Source: Acidobacteria bacterium bin61 (lineage in GTDB: Bacteria; Acidobacteriota; Vicinamibacteria; Marinacidobacterales; Marinacidobacteraceae). Taken from it: a stretch of DNA of 64,000 bases. Shown here in pieces: positions 16,348 to 28,677 of the stretch. A program made the translations under genes and the position numbers. Where the stretch lies: assembly GCA_002238705.1 (NCBI GenBank), contig MPMW01000004.1, positions 1 to 64,000 of the forward strand, in the 5' to 3' direction. Below the pieces are notes generated by a model. It had not been told where the DNA came from, did no database searches, and saw only the letters and a list, made by a program, of their open reading frames with translations. Every line of letters starts with the position of its first letter. Position 1 is the first letter of the stretch.

Positions 16348-16359
16348 TTGCTCTGGTCC

Positions 16360-16611
16360 TCATTCACTATCGGCCGTCGACGATTTCGACGATGCCGTCT
16401 CTTCGACGATGCGGACGAGGTGCGGAACGCGCCGCACCATCCCGCGGATCATCGGGTTGTCCGGCCGGGAAGCGGTCGCTCCCAACCGGCGAAGCCCGAG
16501 TCCCTTCACGACTTCGCGCTGATAGCGGGTCGTGCCGGCCAATCCCCGCACGAGTTGCACGACGATCCTCGGCTGCCCCGGACCTGCGGCGGTGTCTTCT
16601 GGCTGTGTCAT
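16360..16611 (-). CDS. rpmD: 50S ribosomal protein L30
   Basis: An 83-residue protein. The core IVVQLVRGLAGTTRYQREVV and GLGLRRLGATASRPDNPMIRGMV, with final HLVRI, is typical of L30. It is longer than the usual ~60 residues through a 14-residue N-terminal lead (MTQPEDTAAGPGQP) and a Ser/Glu-rich tail. It lies between rpsE and rplO as expected. Confidence 0.95.
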   Translation of the reverse strand: MTQPEDTAAGPGQPRIVVQLVRGLAGTTRYQREVVKGLGLRRLGATASRPDNPMIRGMVRRVPHLVRIVEETASSKSSTADSE

Positions 16612-16624
16612 GGCTCTGTGGCGG

Positions 16625-17191
16625 CTAGGCTCGAATCTCCGCCTCGATGTGGCTTACGTCCTTGCCTCGAAGCTCCGCCACCGCGGTCTTCGAGCGAAGG
16701 GAGAGCAGTGCGACCATCGTCGCTTCGACGACGTTCTTGGGATTCGCGGTTCCGAGCGACTTCGTCAGAATGTCCTTGATTCCGGCAAGCTCGATGACGG
16801 CGCGCACCGGGCCGCCGGCGATTACCCCGGTTCCCTCCGATGCGGGTTTGAGCAGAACCCGGCCGGCGCCGAACACGCCCACGACCTCGTGAGCGATCGA
16901 GGTTCCCTCGCGGGGAACGTCCGTCAGGTTCTTCTTGGCGATCTCGATTCCTTTCTTGATCGCCGCCGGCACCTCGCGTGCCTTGCCGAGACCGAAGCCC
17001 ACGCGACCGTCCTCGTTTCCGACGACAACCAGCGCGGAAAAGGACAGGTTCTTGCCGCCCTTGACTACCTTGGTCACCCGGTTGATCGAGACGACCTTGT
17101 CCTTGAGATCGGGATCGCCGGTGCGCTCCACCTGCGTGTTGCGCGAGCCGCTGCGTGGCCGCGATCGGCCGCCCGAATCCATGTTCAGCAC
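16625..17191 (-). CDS. rpsE: 30S ribosomal protein S5
   Basis: A 188-residue protein with the double-stranded RNA-binding region [20 protein letters not shown] and [20 protein letters not shown], then the S5 C-terminal domain ([20 protein letters not shown]). The GTG start is preferred because GGAGGGG is five to six bases upstream; the ATG three codons later would leave a 15-base spacing. This start overlaps the rplR stop by seven bases. Confidence 0.97.
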   Translation of the reverse strand: MLNMDSGGRSRPRSGSRNTQVERTGDPDLKDKVVSINRVTKVVKGGKNLSFSALVVVGNEDGRVGFGLGKAREVPAAIKKGIEIAKKNLTDVPREGTSIAHEVVGVFGAGRVLLKPASEGTGVIAGGPVRAVIELAGIKDILTKSLGTANPKNVVEATMVALLSLRSKTAVAELRGKDVSHIEAEIRA

Positions 17192-17538
17192 TGAACCCCT
17201 CCGTTTCTCACCGCGTCGGCGAGCGCCTTGATGCGGCCGTGGTACCGAGCCCCGCCGCGATCGAAGACCACGGTCTCGATGCCGGCGGCGCGGGCCCGTT
17301 CAGCCAGCTTCTCGCCGACCAGGGCCGCGCCGCCGGCGTTTCCGCCACCTTCGATCCCGGTCTCGCGGCTTCCCGCGGCAACCAGGGTTCTGCCCGCGGC
17401 ATCGTCGATGACCTGCGCATAGATGTGCTTCAACGAGCGATAGACGGCGAGCCGGGGACGCTCGGCGGTCCCGGTGACCTTCTTGCGAATGCGGGCATGG
17501 ATACGCCGCCTTCGCTGACGACGGGTAGTGATTCGCAT
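17185..17538 (-). CDS. rplR: 50S ribosomal protein L18
   Basis: A 117-residue protein that brings 5S rRNA into the large subunit. It starts with a basic tail [20 protein letters not shown], then [20 protein letters not shown] and the C-terminal [20 protein letters not shown]. The frame is open upstream for 62 codons, but this ATG is the family start, ten bases after the rplF stop. Normal spc-operon position. Confidence 0.97.
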   Translation of the reverse strand: MRITTRRQRRRRIHARIRKKVTGTAERPRLAVYRSLKHIYAQVIDDAAGRTLVAAGSRETGIEGGGNAGGAALVGEKLAERARAAGIETVVFDRGGARYHGRIKALADAVRNGGVQC

Positions 17539-17548
17539 GGCTCTCTCG

Positions 17549-18082
17549 TTACGCTCCGGTCTTGCCAGCCTTCTTGATGAGGCGCTCGCCGGTGTAGCGA
17601 ACTCCCTTCTGTTTGTACGGGTCCGGTTTGCGAAGAGCGCGCATGCGCGCCGCGACCTCTCCCACGACCTGCTTGTCGGGGCCGGACACCACGAGATGGG
17701 TGTTCTTTTCGATCTGGACGTCAATCCCGTCGGGCAAGGCGAACTCGACGGGGTGGGAATAACCCAGGGCGAAAGAGACGCTCCGTCCCTTGACCTGCGC
17801 CCGGTAGCCGACTCCCACGATGTCCAGTTCCTTCTTGAAACCCTGGGAGACGCCGGTCACCGCGTTCGCGAGCAGCGCCCGGGTGAGCCCCCAATAGGCC
17901 CGGTTCCCGGCCCGCTCCTGAAGGGTCACCTGGACCACGCCGCCGGCGACCTGCACCTCGATACCCGGCAGAACGGGGCTCGTGAGGACGCCCTTCGGTC
18001 CCTTCACGCGGATCCCGGAGCTCTCGATCGTGACCGAGACTCCGGACGGAACGGAGATTGGCTTGGCGCCTATGCGGGACAT
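17549..18082 (-). CDS. rplF: 50S ribosomal protein L6
   Basis: A 177-residue two-domain protein near the factor-binding site. It starts [17 protein letters not shown], contains [20 protein letters not shown] and [20 protein letters not shown], and ends [19 protein letters not shown] plus a short tail. The start chosen is the conserved one; the frame extends 15 codons further into the rpsH stop region. Confidence 0.98.
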   Translation of the reverse strand: MSRIGAKPISVPSGVSVTIESSGIRVKGPKGVLTSPVLPGIEVQVAGGVVQVTLQERAGNRAYWGLTRALLANAVTGVSQGFKKELDIVGVGYRAQVKGRSVSFALGYSHPVEFALPDGIDVQIEKNTHLVVSGPDKQVVGEVAARMRALRKPDPYKQKGVRYTGERLIKKAGKTGA

Positions 18083-18098
18083 GAGAAAAACCTTCGGC

Positions 18099-18494
18099 CT
18101 ACCACACCTGGCAGAGAACTTCGCCACCCACGCCGAGATGACGCGCCTGGCGGCCCGTCATCACCCCGCGGGAGGTGGAAAGCACGGTGACACCGAGCCC
18201 TCCCTGCGCCTTGGGGATCTCCTGGTGCGACACATAGACGCGGATGCCGGGCCTCGAGACCCGCTTCAGTCCGCTCAGCGCTTCCCGATTACCGGGGAGG
18301 CGCCGCAGCTTGATGCGGATTGCGTCCTGTGGCGGAGAGGGGCGTCGCTCCCAACCATCCACATATCCCTCTTCGTGAAGGATGCGGGCAATCTCCTCTT
18401 TCAGCTTCGAAGCGGGAATCTCGACAAAGTCATGCCGCGCCTGAATCGCGTTGCGGATACGGGTGAGCATGTCGGCCACCGGGTCAGACCACAT
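18099..18494 (-). CDS. rpsH: 30S ribosomal protein S8
   Basis: A 131-residue 16S rRNA binding protein. It begins [20 protein letters not shown] and ends with the conserved [20 protein letters not shown] and GGEVLCQVW. In E. coli S8 is the translational repressor of the spc operon; whether that holds here is unknown. It lies between rpsN and rplF. Confidence 0.98.
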   Translation of the reverse strand: MWSDPVADMLTRIRNAIQARHDFVEIPASKLKEEIARILHEEGYVDGWERRPSPPQDAIRIKLRRLPGNREALSGLKRVSRPGIRVYVSHQEIPKAQGGLGVTVLSTSRGVMTGRQARHLGVGGEVLCQVW

Positions 18495-18506
18495 CAGAAT
18501 GCCTCC

Positions 18507-18692
18507 CTACCAACTCGCCTTGATCACTCCGGGGATCTCCCCCGCGAGCGCCAGCTTCCGAAAACACAGGCGGCAGAGCCCGAACTTCCGGAGATAGGCC
18601 CTTGGGCGGCCACAGCTCAGGCACCGGTTGTAACGCCGCACCTCAAACTTCGGCCGCTTCTTTGCCTTGGCAATGAGTGACTTCTTCGCCAA
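18507..18692 (-). CDS. rpsN: 30S ribosomal protein S14, type Z (zinc-binding)
   Basis: A 61-residue short S14 with Cys24, Cys27, Cys40 and Cys43 ([20 protein letters not shown]), the zinc-binding form. It ends with the family tail [11 protein letters not shown]. Placed between rplE and rpsH. No second, zinc-free S14 is present in this window. Confidence 0.98.
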   Translation of the reverse strand: MAKKSLIAKAKKRPKFEVRRYNRCLSCGRPRAYLRKFGLCRLCFRKLALAGEIPGVIKASW

Positions 18693-18725
18693 AACCCTTT
18701 CCTCTGCTTCTTCAGCTCTTGATAA

Positions 18726-19274
18726 CTACGCTTCCCGGCGGGCGAACGGCATGCCAAAGGCGCGGAGCAGCTCTCGCGCGTCCTCGTCGCTCGTCGCGGT
18801 AGTGCAGATGGTGACGTTCATTCCGCGCGTCTTCTCGATCTTCGAGTAGTCGATCTCGGGGAACACGGATTGGTCGGTCAGGCCCAGGGTGTAGTTGCCC
18901 CGTCCGTCGAAAGCCCGCTCCGGAACGCCACGAAAGTCGTGCACCCGAGGTAGCGCGATGTTGATCAGACGGTCCATGAACTCGTACATCCGGATGCCAC
19001 GCAGCGTGACGCGCGCGCCCACCGGCATGCCGTCCCGGATCTTGAAATTGGCGATGGATTTGCGGGCTCGCGTGACGACCGGCCGCTGTCCGGTAATGGC
19101 GGTGAGGTCCGCGACCGCGGCGTCGATGAACTTGTGCTCCCGCGACCCTTCTCCGACCCCCATGTTGACGACGACCTTGGTGACGCGGGGTACCGCATGC
19201 ACGCTCGCAATCTGCAGTCTGGTCCGTAGTTCGGGAGCGATCGTCTCCCGATACCGGGAACGAAGGCGGCTCAC
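18726..19274 (-). CDS. rplE: 50S ribosomal protein L5
   Basis: A 182-residue 5S rRNA binding protein. Recognisable segments are RVTKVVVNMGVGEGSREHKF, LTAITGQRPVVTRARKSIAN, and FPEIDYSKIEKTRGMNVTIC. ATG overlaps the rplX stop by four bases, so translation is likely coupled. Confidence 0.98.
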   Translation of the reverse strand: MSRLRSRYRETIAPELRTRLQIASVHAVPRVTKVVVNMGVGEGSREHKFIDAAVADLTAITGQRPVVTRARKSIANFKIRDGMPVGARVTLRGIRMYEFMDRLINIALPRVHDFRGVPERAFDGRGNYTLGLTDQSVFPEIDYSKIEKTRGMNVTICTTATSDEDARELLRAFGMPFARREA

Positions 19275-19624
19275 TTGTCAATCACTCCCTGGGAGCGGAC
19301 GCTCACCCGAACCTTGCGTCCATCGGTCAGACGGGTCCTCCCGATTCGGGTCGGGAGATTGGTCTCCGGATCCACGATCATGACGTTGCTGATCGCTATC
19401 GAGGCTTCCCGTTCGACGACACCACCCTTGATGTTCTGTCGCGGGTTCGCCTTCGTGTGCCGCTTGACCATGTTGATGCCCTCAACGAGCACCCGTCCGG
19501 TTTCAGGAAAAACGCGAAGGATCCGTCCGCGCTTCCCCAGGTCGCTGCCGGCCACTACCTGGACCGTGTCGTCCTTGCGAACATGCAGACGCCGCGGCGG
19601 AGGCGCACTCTTCTTCCGGGACAT
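19271..19624 (-). CDS. rplX: 50S ribosomal protein L24
   Basis: A 117-residue assembly-initiating protein with a KOW motif (VRKDDTVQVVAGSDLGKRGR) and the segments GRVLVEGINMVKRHTKANPR and GGVVEREASIAISNVMIVDP. The ATG is preferred, with AGAGGT nine bases ahead. A GTG two codons earlier overlaps the rplN stop (GTGA) and is the alternative. It ends in an ATGA overlap with rplE. Confidence 0.97.
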   Translation of the reverse strand: MSRKKSAPPPRRLHVRKDDTVQVVAGSDLGKRGRILRVFPETGRVLVEGINMVKRHTKANPRQNIKGGVVEREASIAISNVMIVDPETNLPTRIGRTRLTDGRKVRVSVRSQGVIDK

Positions 19625-19626
19625 CG

Positions 19627-19995
19627 TCACAAGACCTCTGGAGCGAGCGAAACGATCTTCATGAACTGACGCTCGCGAAGCTCGCGGGCGACCGGGCCGA
19701 ACACCCGGGTTCCGGTGGGTTCGCGCTGCTCGTTGATCAGCACCGCGGCGTTGTCGCCGAAGCGGATGTAGGAACCGTCCGCCCGGCGGTGTTCCTTGCG
19801 GGTCCTCACGATCACGGCCTGGACGACGGCGCCCTTCTTGACCGCACTCCCGGGGGCGGCCTCACGAACCGAAGCGGTGATGACATCCCCAAGCCGCGCA
19901 ATGCGGCCCACCCCGCCCCCAAGCGGAAGAATGCAGGTGACCCGGCGGGCGCCGGAGTTGTCCGCGACCTGCAATACCGACTGCATCTGAATCAT
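19627..19995 (-). CDS. rplN: 50S ribosomal protein L14
   Basis: A 122-residue protein at the subunit interface. It starts [20 protein letters not shown] and carries [20 protein letters not shown] and [20 protein letters not shown], all strongly conserved. The start overlaps the rpsQ stop by four bases. Confidence 0.98.
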   Translation of the reverse strand: MIQMQSVLQVADNSGARRVTCILPLGGGVGRIARLGDVITASVREAAPGSAVKKGAVVQAVIVRTRKEHRRADGSYIRFGDNAAVLINEQREPTGTRVFGPVARELRERQFMKIVSLAPEVL

Positions 19996-20237
19996 GTCGC
20001 ACGCTCCACAACCTTGAGCAGCCGGAACCGCTTCGTCCGGGAGAGCGGACGGCATTCCTCGATCTGGACACGGTCTCCGATGCGTCCCTCGTTCTTCTCG
20101 TCGTGAACCGCGAAGCGGGTGGACTTGCGGTACCGGCGCTTGTACAGGCGGTGTTCCACCAGGCGCTCCACAAGCACCGTGATGGTCTTTTCGGCGCCGC
20201 TGGCAACCACGGTTCCGGTCCTGATCAGTCTTGGCAT
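19992..20237 (-). CDS. rpsQ: 30S ribosomal protein S17
   Basis: An 81-residue OB-fold 16S rRNA-binding protein. It begins [20 protein letters not shown], then [40 protein letters not shown] and [17 protein letters not shown]. The frame is open for 65 codons upstream, but only this start matches the family. It follows rpmC by 43 bases. Confidence 0.97.
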   Translation of the reverse strand: MPRLIRTGTVVASGAEKTITVLVERLVEHRLYKRRYRKSTRFAVHDEKNEGRIGDRVQIEECRPLSRTKRFRLLKVVERAT

Positions 20238-20280
20238 GACGTTTCTTCTCGTACTAGCGTCTCGTTCTGGTCCCCGGCCC

Positions 20281-20511
20281 TCAGGAATCGGCGGCGGCGC
20301 TCCCCGCGGAATCGGTCCCGATCTGGAGTTCGCGCTCCCTCCTGATCGTGCGAAGCCGGGCAACCTCGCGCCGTAGCATCTTGACCTTGTGCGTGTGACC
20401 CAGTTGACCCGTAGCGGCCTCGAGCCGAGCATCGAATAGTTCCTTGGTGACTTCCTGCTGCTTCCTCACGAGTTCATCGTGGGTCAGCTCACGAACCTGG
20501 GCGGACTTCAC
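20281..20511 (-). CDS. rpmC: 50S ribosomal protein L29
   Basis: A 76-residue helical-hairpin protein near the exit tunnel. It begins [20 protein letters not shown] and has [20 protein letters not shown] and [14 protein letters not shown], typical of L29, followed by a short Ser/Ala tail. ATG overlaps the rplP stop by four bases. Confidence 0.97.
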   Translation of the reverse strand: MKSAQVRELTHDELVRKQQEVTKELFDARLEAATGQLGHTHKVKMLRREVARLRTIRRERELQIGTDSAGSAAADS

Positions 20512-20930
20512 GAGGTCTCCTCCTCGAAGCGGCCGACAAATTGGGTCCGCACCGGAAGCTTGTGGCCCGCCCGGCGCATCGCCTCGATGGCCTGCTCCCG
20601 GCTGACGCCCTCCATTTCGAAGAGGACCCGTCCGGGGCGCACCACCGCAACCCAGCCTTCAGGACCGCCCTTTCCCTTGCCCATACGGGTTTCCTGGGGT
20701 TTCTTCGTCAGCGGCTTGTCCGGAAAGATCCGGATCCAGACGCGCCCGGTTCGTTTGATGAAACGGGTGATTGCCACCCGCGCCGACTCGATCTGACGGT
20801 TCGTGATCCATCCGGGCTCGAGCGTCTTGAGACCGAAGTCCCCGAACGCCACGGTCTGTCCCGTCCAGGACTTGCCGCGCATACGGCCGCGCTGCTGTTT
20901 CCGGTACCGGGTCTTCTTCGGCATCAGCAT
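20508..20930 (-). CDS. rplP: 50S ribosomal protein L16
   Basis: A 140-residue protein close to the A-site tRNA elbow. Sequence [54 protein letters not shown] and [20 protein letters not shown] are L16 signatures. MPKKTRY two codons in is an equally plausible start. Lies between rpsC and rpmC. Confidence 0.98.
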   Translation of the reverse strand: MLMPKKTRYRKQQRGRMRGKSWTGQTVAFGDFGLKTLEPGWITNRQIESARVAITRFIKRTGRVWIRIFPDKPLTKKPQETRMGKGKGGPEGWVAVVRPGRVLFEMEGVSREQAIEAMRRAGHKLPVRTQFVGRFEEETS

Positions 20931-20961
20931 GGCGTTTCTCCTCGCAGGTCCTCTCCGGGCC

Positions 20962-21660
20962 TCACCCGGCGCTTGCCTCTTCGGAGCCGGAAGCTGTCGA
21001 CTTCAGGGAGATTTCCGGACGTGCCGCCCGGCGGACAACGTCGCTGACGCCCCTGTATACCCAACACTTGACACCGATCTGACCGTAGGTCGTAAAGGCC
21101 TCGGCCAGCCCGTATTCGATGTCGGCCCGCAACGTGTGGAGCGGGAGTTGTCCCTCCAGGTACCACTCCGACCGGGCGATGTCAGCCCCGTTGAGCCGCC
21201 CGGCACACCGAATCCGAACCCCTTTGGCGCCGTTCCGCATGGTGTTCTCGACGGCCTTCCGCATGGCGCGCCGAAACGCGATCCGCTTTTCCAACTGGAG
21301 GGCAATCGACTCGGCCACAAGCTGCGGGTCGAGTTCGGGCTTTATGACCTCGAGAGGCCGAATATGAACTTCCTTCCCGGTGCGCTTGCGGAGATCGCGC
21401 GTCAGCTTCTCCACCTCCGTCCCCTTCCGGCCGATGATGATTCCGGGCCGTGAGGTGTGGATATAGATGTTGAGCTTGTTTCCCGGGCGCTCGATCTCCA
21501 CCCGCGAAATACCCGCGTGGTACAGGCGGCGCTTGAGAAGACGCCGCAGCTTCAGATCCTCGTGCAACGAGTCCCGATAGGAGCTGTCCGCAAACCAGCG
21601 GGACCGCCAGGTCTTGCTGTATCCGAGCCTGAAGCCGTGCGGATGAACTTTTTGACCCAT
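20962..21660 (-). CDS. rpsC: 30S ribosomal protein S3
   Basis: A 232-residue protein at the mRNA entry channel with helicase-related role. It starts [20 protein letters not shown], has a type 2 KH domain ([20 protein letters not shown], near residue 70-90) and the S3 C-terminal domain ([32 protein letters not shown]). A 20-residue Ser/Ala tail follows. It is two bases after the rplV stop. Confidence 0.98.
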   Translation of the reverse strand: MGQKVHPHGFRLGYSKTWRSRWFADSSYRDSLHEDLKLRRLLKRRLYHAGISRVEIERPGNKLNIYIHTSRPGIIIGRKGTEVEKLTRDLRKRTGKEVHIRPLEVIKPELDPQLVAESIALQLEKRIAFRRAMRKAVENTMRNGAKGVRIRCAGRLNGADIARSEWYLEGQLPLHTLRADIEYGLAEAFTTYGQIGVKCWVYRGVSDVVRRAARPEISLKSTASGSEEASAG

Positions 21661-21662
21661 TC

Positions 21663-22022
21663 CTATTCCTCTTCCACGGTAGTCACGCGGATCGTGTAGT
21701 GGGTGGTTCGCCGCCGAATGCGACGAATGCGGGCTCTCCGCCCGCTACGGGCGATTGCCCGCGCCGGCCCCTGGTCGGCAAACGCCTCGGTGACCATGAG
21801 CTTGTCCTCGTCAATTCGTTTCGCTTCGCCAAGGGCCTTGGTCTGGGCATTCGCAATGGCCGACCGCAAGACCTTCTCGATGATGGGCGCCGGCGCCCGA
21901 TTCGTGTTCTGCAACACCGATATGGCATCCGCCGCCGGCTTGTCACGGATCAGGTCGAGAACGAGCCGCGCCTTCTGAACCGAACCGGGGACCGCCATCG
22001 CCCGGGCAACCGCTTCGATCAC
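21663..22022 (-). CDS. rplV: 50S ribosomal protein L22
   Basis: A 119-residue protein whose beta hairpin lines the exit tunnel. [20 protein letters not shown] corresponds to the usual SPRKARLV start region, and [20 protein letters not shown] to the hairpin. The GTG start fits the family length and has a GGGGGT about seven bases ahead. The position between rpsS and rpsC is standard. Confidence 0.96.
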   Translation of the reverse strand: MIEAVARAMAVPGSVQKARLVLDLIRDKPAADAISVLQNTNRAPAPIIEKVLRSAIANAQTKALGEAKRIDEDKLMVTEAFADQGPARAIARSGRRARIRRIRRRTTHYTIRVTTVEEE

Positions 22023-22050
22023 CGCGGCACCCCCAGTCGCGAGGAGAATC

Positions 22051-22335
22051 TCATCGGCGCACCCTCGACTTCTCGGTCTTCACCTTGTGGCCCTTGAAGG
22101 TCCGCGTCGGCGAAAACTCACCGAGTTTGTGACCGACCATGTTGTCGGTCACATAGACCGGAATGAACTTGCGGCCATTGTGAACGGCGAAGGTCAAACC
22201 CACCATTTGCGGAACGATCGTGGAGCGCCGTGACCAGGTCTTGATGATGGTCTGCCGACGCGCAAGGTGCGCGTCTTCGACCTTGCGGATCAGGCTTTCC
22301 TCGATGTACGGGCCTTTTTGAATCGAACGCGGCAT
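22051..22335 (-). CDS. rpsS: 30S ribosomal protein S19
   Basis: A 94-residue head protein. The start [20 protein letters not shown] and the core [40 protein letters not shown] and [16 protein letters not shown] are diagnostic. Lies 45 bases after rplB. Confidence 0.98.
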   Translation of the reverse strand: MPRSIQKGPYIEESLIRKVEDAHLARRQTIIKTWSRRSTIVPQMVGLTFAVHNGRKFIPVYVTDNMVGHKLGEFSPTRTFKGHKVKTEKSRVRR

Positions 22336-22380
22336 TCTTTGATCCTTCTCTGATCCTTCTATCTCCGGGAACTTCTCGGT

Positions 22381-23214
22381 TTACCTTCTGCGGCGGCGCC
22401 GGGACCGGACGATCATCGAGTCCGTCCGCTTGTTGTTGCGGGTCTTGTGCCCCTTGGTCGGAACGCCCCAGGGGCTCACCGGGTGACGTCCGCCGGAACT
22501 CTTGCCTTCGCCGCCACCGTGAGGGTGATCGACCGGGTTCATCGTGACTCCCCGGTTGTGGGGCCGGCGGCCAAGCCAGCGCTTGCGGCCGGCCTTGCCG
22601 AGCTTCACGTTCTCGTGATCCACGTTGGAAACCTGACCGATCGTGGCGTGACACCCACGCAGCACCTTGCGGACCTCGCCGGAGGGAAGGCGCACCTGCG
22701 CGTAACGTCCCTCCTTGGCAACCAACTGCACGAAGGCGCCCGCGCTCCGCGCCATCTTGCCGCCCCCGCCGGGGCGGAGCTCGACGTTGTGAATCGTGGC
22801 GCCCAGGGGAATGCGCTCGATACAGAGCATGTTTCCGGGAGCGATTTCGGCGCTGTCGCTCGCCATCACCATGTCGCCGACCTTCATCCCGACGGCGTGC
22901 AGGATGTACCGCTTGTCTCCGTCGAGATAGTGCAGAAGAGCGATCCGGGCCGAGCGATTCGGGTCGTACTCGATGGATGCGACACGGCCGGGAACCTCGG
23001 GCTTCGCCCGCCGGAAGTCGATTTCCCGATGGCGCCTCTTGTGACCACCACCACGGAAACGGACCGTGATGCGCCCGGCCCGGTTCCGCCCGCCGCGCTC
23101 GCTCTTGCCCCGCGTCAGCCGCTTCTCCGGCGTAGTGGTCGTGAGTTCCTCGAACGTCTGGACGGTGTGGAACCGTCGTCCCGGGGAGGTCGGCTTCGAT
23201 TTCTTGATGGCCAT
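22381..23214 (-). CDS. rplB: 50S ribosomal protein L2
   Basis: A 277-residue protein next to the peptidyl transferase centre. It has [20 protein letters not shown] near the start, [20 protein letters not shown] in the middle, and the catalytic-region segment [20 protein letters not shown] with its conserved His. Ends in an arginine-rich tail. The start follows the rplW stop directly with no gap. Confidence 0.98.
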   Translation of the reverse strand: MAIKKSKPTSPGRRFHTVQTFEELTTTTPEKRLTRGKSERGGRNRAGRITVRFRGGGHKRRHREIDFRRAKPEVPGRVASIEYDPNRSARIALLHYLDGDKRYILHAVGMKVGDMVMASDSAEIAPGNMLCIERIPLGATIHNVELRPGGGGKMARSAGAFVQLVAKEGRYAQVRLPSGEVRKVLRGCHATIGQVSNVDHENVKLGKAGRKRWLGRRPHNRGVTMNPVDHPHGGGEGKSSGGRHPVSPWGVPTKGHKTRNNKRTDSMIVRSRRRRRR

Positions 23215-23502
23215 CTATACGCCCTTGAAGATCTCGATGGCATGACCCTCCTCGAGGGTCACGAACGCTTTCTTCCAGTTGGGACGCCGTCCCACAAAGC
23301 GGCCCCACCGCTTGTTCTTGCCCGTGAAGTTGGACGTGCGGACATCCTTGACTTCCACCTCGAACAGGCTCTCCACGGCGTGGCGGATCTGGACCTTGTT
23401 GGCCTTCCGGTTCACCCGGAAACAGACGACGTTCCGGGTTTCCCGAAGACGTTCCGCCTTCTCGGTCGTGAGCGGTTCAAGGATGACGCGGTCGGCTTCC
23501 AT
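23215..23502 (-). CDS. rplW: 50S ribosomal protein L23
   Basis: A 95-residue protein at the tunnel exit that docks SRP and trigger factor. Segments ILEPLTTEKAERL, VCFRVNRKANKVQIRHAVES and VRTSNFTGKNKRWGRFVGRR are typical. The ATG is favoured because AGGGAG is six bases upstream; a GTG one codon earlier is possible. ATG overlaps the rplD stop as TGATG, and the binding site lies within the last copy of a 15-base repeat. Confidence 0.97.
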   Translation of the reverse strand: MEADRVILEPLTTEKAERLRETRNVVCFRVNRKANKVQIRHAVESLFEVEVKDVRTSNFTGKNKRWGRFVGRRPNWKKAFVTLEEGHAIEIFKGV

Positions 23503-24230
23503 CACGAACTCCCTGCCTCAGGACTTCCTGCCTCGGAACTTCCTTCCTCGGACAGCTTCTCGGTGAGCGGGGCGAGCGCGGAACGCCGAATCAGCACGGT
23601 CTTCGCCTTGAGGACCTCGTAGCAGTGAAGCGCCTTGACCGAGACCACTTCTACCGTCGGCAGATTCCGCGTGGACAGGTAGAGCTCGTCGGACGGCGCC
23701 GTCTCCACAATGAGCACGCGCCCGCCGTTCGCATCCCACTCCTCGAGGCGGCGGACCACCGCCCGGGTGGAGGGGCCCTCCAGACTGAAGTCTTCGAAGA
23801 CACGCAAGCGTCCTTCGCTCGCGCACAGTGAAAGCGCCGAGCGGAGCGCTCCGCGCTGCATGCGGCCCGGCAGCCGATAGCTGTAGTCGCGAGGCTGCGG
23901 CCCGAACACGGTCCCGCCGCCCCGCCAGAGCGGCGTGCGGCGGCTTCCTACGCGCGCGTTGCCGGTGCCTTTCTGGCGCCACGGCTTGCGGCCGCCGCCG
24001 GCTACGAGCCCACGGTTCTTCGTCGCGTGGGTTCCGGCCCGCCGCCCTGCCATGTACTGGCGCACGGCGTCGTAGTGAAGGCCCCGCTTCACCGGCGCCG
24101 CGAAGACAGCCGGATCGAGTTCCACTTCGCCGCCTTCGCAATCACGGACGACCACGGATGCGGCGCGCCCCTGAGGATCGGCCTCGGGCACGCCTTCCGT
24201 CGGAAGCGCCTCTTGCTCTGCCACGGTCAC
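23502..24230 (-). CDS. rplD: 50S ribosomal protein L4
   Basis: A 242-residue protein whose loop reaches the exit tunnel ([55 protein letters not shown]). The start is taken as GTG with AGGA nine bases ahead, since the long frame upstream runs into rplC. The N-terminus is about 30 residues longer than usual. The C-terminal tail [16 protein letters not shown] comes from a three-copy 15-base repeat. Confidence 0.95.
   Translation of the reverse strand: MTVAEQEALPTEGVPEADPQGRAASVVVRDCEGGEVELDPAVFAAPVKRGLHYDAVRQYMAGRRAGTHATKNRGLVAGGGRKPWRQKGTGNARVGSRRTPLWRGGGTVFGPQPRDYSYRLPGRMQRGALRSALSLCASEGRLRVFEDFSLEGPSTRAVVRRLEEWDANGGRVLIVETAPSDELYLSTRNLPTVEVVSVKALHCYEVLKAKTVLIRRSALAPLTEKLSEEGSSEAGSPEAGSS
23505..23549. 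repeat. 15-bp tandem repeat at the rplD/rplW junction
   Basis: Three degenerate copies on the minus strand: GAGGAAGGAAGTTCC, GAGGCAGGAAGTCCT, GAGGCAGGGAGTTCG. They encode the [14 protein letters not shown] tail of L4 and each holds a purine-rich Shine-Dalgarno-like block; the last one is positioned to serve rplW. Confidence 0.85.
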
Positions 24231-24262
24231 TTTGGTTTTTCCTGTTGGTTTGGTCTCTCTGG

Positions 24263-24892
24263 TCAGGACTTGCGAATCTCGACGGTCCCACCGCGGGGGC
24301 CGGGGACGGCGCCGCGCACCGCCACCACGTTTTCCTCGGCATCCACCCGCACGATCCGGAGGTTGCGCACGGTGACGCGCTCGCGACCGTGCTGACCGGG
24401 AAGCCGGGTGCCCGGAAGTACGCGCGAGGGGGTTGCGCACATCCCGATCGCGCCAGGCGCGCGATGGAACTTGGAGCCGTGCGACTTGGGCCCGCCGTGG
24501 AAACCGTGCCGTTTCATGACTCCGGCAAAACCCTTCCCCTTGCTGACTCCGGTAATCCGGACCACGTCATCCGGAGAGAACACCTCGGCGCCGAGCCGGG
24601 AACCGACCTCCAGCCCCTCGCCCGAGTCCGCCTCGAACTCGCGCAGTACCGACGCGGAGGGCGCTCCGGCGGCTCGCAGCCGGGCCGCGAGCGCGCGGTT
24701 GCGAGCGGGCCGGCTTCCCGGACCGCTCAACCGCTCCAGGCCGACCTGAACGGCTTCGTACCCGTCTGCCGCCGCGGTCTTCTTCTGGACGACGACGCAG
24801 GGACCCACCCGGATCAGGGTGACCGGAATGACCCGGCCGTCTTTCCCGAAATGCTGGGCCATCCCCAGCTTCGTGCCCAGCAACCCGTTCAT
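24263..24892 (-). CDS. rplC: 50S ribosomal protein L3
   Basis: A 209-residue protein. Start [20 protein letters not shown], then the central extension [20 protein letters not shown] with [20 protein letters not shown], and [20 protein letters not shown], all conserved. A longer frame upstream overlaps rpsJ and is rejected. It is 34 bases after rpsJ. Confidence 0.98.
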   Translation of the reverse strand: MNGLLGTKLGMAQHFGKDGRVIPVTLIRVGPCVVVQKKTAAADGYEAVQVGLERLSGPGSRPARNRALAARLRAAGAPSASVLREFEADSGEGLEVGSRLGAEVFSPDDVVRITGVSKGKGFAGVMKRHGFHGGPKSHGSKFHRAPGAIGMCATPSRVLPGTRLPGQHGRERVTVRNLRIVRVDAEENVVAVRGAVPGPRGGTVEIRKS

Positions 24893-24926
24893 CGATCTTC
24901 CTCCGCGATCCCCGTTTGTCCGTTCC

Positions 24927-25259
24927 CTACTTGGCCTGCGGCTCGCCCGCGACCATCGCCTTGATCTCGACATGTACTCCGGCGGGGAGATCCAGACGCG
25001 ACAACGCATCAACGGTGGTCGGCGTGGATCCGAGGATGTCCAGCAGCCGCTTGTGGGTGCGGAGCTCGAATTGCTCCCGGGACTTCTTGTCCACGTGCGG
25101 AGAGCGAAGCACGGTGTACCGGTTCTTGACGGTCGGCAACGGAATCGGGCCGGCCACGGTGGCGCCCGTCCTCTTCGCCGTCTCCACGATCTCGCTCGTG
25201 GACTGATCCAGCAGGCGGTGATCGAACGCCTTGAGTCGGATACGGATCTTTTCGTTCAT
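24927..25259 (-). CDS. rpsJ: 30S ribosomal protein S10
   Basis: A 110-residue protein, also the NusE partner in transcription antitermination. It contains [40 protein letters not shown] and [20 protein letters not shown]. It is joined to fusA with only 28 bases between, so the S10 operon continues from the str operon without a tuf gene in between. Confidence 0.98.
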   Translation of the reverse strand: MNEKIRIRLKAFDHRLLDQSTSEIVETAKRTGATVAGPIPLPTVKNRYTVLRSPHVDKKSREQFELRTHKRLLDILGSTPTTVDALSRLDLPAGVHVEIKAMVAGEPQAK

Positions 25260-25287
25260 CGGTTGAAATCCTCTTCAGGCATTCCCG

Positions 25288-27360
<2,073 letters not shown>

Positions 27361-27598
27361 GGGAACTGTGGAAGGAACTGTTGGGCGACAGGTGCTGGAA
27401 GATTGAATTGACGGAAGCCGGGTTAACTGGAAGAGAGTCCGATATGCATGCGGTCCGATTCGCGCCGGATGGCGCGTCGATCAGGTCCGCCGTCGCCGGC
27501 CACCGCGGGCCGGATGAACCGGCCTTGCCGATCGAAATCGTGCTCGCTTCCTGAATGGCGAATCCTCCGTATTGCCGTTAGCCGAGGCGTGGGCGCGG
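27361..27598. other. Untranslated spacer between rpsG and fusA
   Basis: An unusually long gap for this operon. It has no supported gene. Self-complementary GC stretches (GGCCGGTT...AACCGGCC and CGCGCCGGATGG...CCATCCGGCGCG types on the minus strand) could fold in the mRNA. I see no convincing promoter in it; leader or processing roles are only possible. Confidence 0.4.
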
Positions 27599-28069
27599 CT
27601 ACCAGCGGTGGTGGGCGAAGGCCTTGTTCGCCTCCGCCATCTTGTGGGTGTCTTCTCGCTTCTTGATGGCGCCACCCCGATTCTGGGAAGCGTCGAGCAA
27701 CTCGCCCGCCAGCTTTTCCGCCATCGTTTTTTCCGGCCGCTTCCGGGCGTAGCCGACGATCCAGCGCAGGGACAGCGAAGTGCGTCGCTCGGGACGGACC
27801 TCATACGGCACCTGGACGTTCGCGCCACCCTTCCGGCGACTCTTCACCTCGAGGGTCGGTTTGACGTTCTGGACGGCCTCGCGAAAGGTCGTGAGCGGCT
27901 CACCGTCCGTCTTGTCCTTGATGCGGTCGAACGCCCCATAGACAATCGATTCGGCCGTGGACTTCTTCCCGTCCAGCATCACCTTGTTGATGAACGACGA
28001 GACGAGAACGCTCTGGTAGCGGGCATCCGGAGCGGGTTGCCGCTTCGGCACATCACGGCGTCTGGACAT
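27599..28069 (-). CDS. rpsG: 30S ribosomal protein S7
   Basis: A 156-residue head-assembly protein. It has [40 protein letters not shown] and [14 protein letters not shown], standard for S7. It follows rpsL by 46 bases. In E. coli S7 represses its own operon through the rpsL-rpsG spacer; this cannot be tested from sequence here. Confidence 0.98.
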   Translation of the reverse strand: MSRRRDVPKRQPAPDARYQSVLVSSFINKVMLDGKKSTAESIVYGAFDRIKDKTDGEPLTTFREAVQNVKPTLEVKSRRKGGANVQVPYEVRPERRTSLSLRWIVGYARKRPEKTMAEKLAGELLDASQNRGGAIKKREDTHKMAEANKAFAHHRW

Positions 28070-28115
28070 CCTCTGGTGCTCCGTATCCCTCTTGGTTAGT
28101 GCGCGGCTCTACCGG

Positions 28116-28490
28116 TCAGCTCTTCGGCCGTTTCGTTCCGTACTTGGAGCGGCCGTTTTTTCGTCCATCCACTCCCGTCGCGTCAAGGGCCCCACGGATC
28201 ACGTGGTAGCGGACGCCCGGAAGATCCTTCACCCGGCCACCACGCAGCAGCACGATGGAGTGCTCCTGCAGGGAGTGGCCCACCCCGGGTATGTAGGTTG
28301 TCACCTCGATCCCGTTGGTCAGCCGCACCCGGGCGACCTTTCTCAGAGCCGAGTTCGGCTTCTTGGGGTTGATGGTGAATACCCGCACGCAGACGCCCCG
28401 CCGCTGGGGACACCGCTGGAGCGCCGGCGAGTCGGTGGCCGGGGCCATCCGCTTCCGTCCACGGCGGACGAGCTGATGAATGGTGGGCAT
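28116..28490 (-). CDS. rpsL: 30S ribosomal protein S12
   Basis: A 124-residue decoding-centre protein. [35 protein letters not shown] and [16 protein letters not shown] are conserved. The Lys residues equivalent to the streptomycin-sensitive type (KKPNS and [11 protein letters not shown]) are kept. No strong Shine-Dalgarno sequence precedes the ATG. It is read from a promoter 188 bases upstream. Confidence 0.98.
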   Translation of the reverse strand: MPTIHQLVRRGRKRMAPATDSPALQRCPQRRGVCVRVFTINPKKPNSALRKVARVRLTNGIEVTTYIPGVGHSLQEHSIVLLRGGRVKDLPGVRYHVIRGALDATGVDGRKNGRSKYGTKRPKS

Positions 28491-28520
28491 GGGGAATTCG
28501 TATCCGGAGGAAAAGGCTGA

Positions 28521-28532
28521 GCCCTTACGGGC
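28521..28532 (-). other. Small stem-loop in the rpsL leader
   Basis: GCCC-GTAA-GGGC on the minus strand, a four-pair stem with a GNRA-type loop, about 31 bases before the rpsL start. It could occlude or set ribosome access, but it may equally be chance. Confidence 0.3.
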
Positions 28533-28677
28533 GAAGGGAAACTGGGACGTGCACCGCCCACCCGTCAGGCCTCACCATCAGGGCTCGAAAAAATGCGATC
28601 GGCGGCTGTCCCCCGAAGGAGACGATGACGTCCACGACGCTGAAAGGAGTGCGTTCTAGGCGCGTAGCGGACGAAGG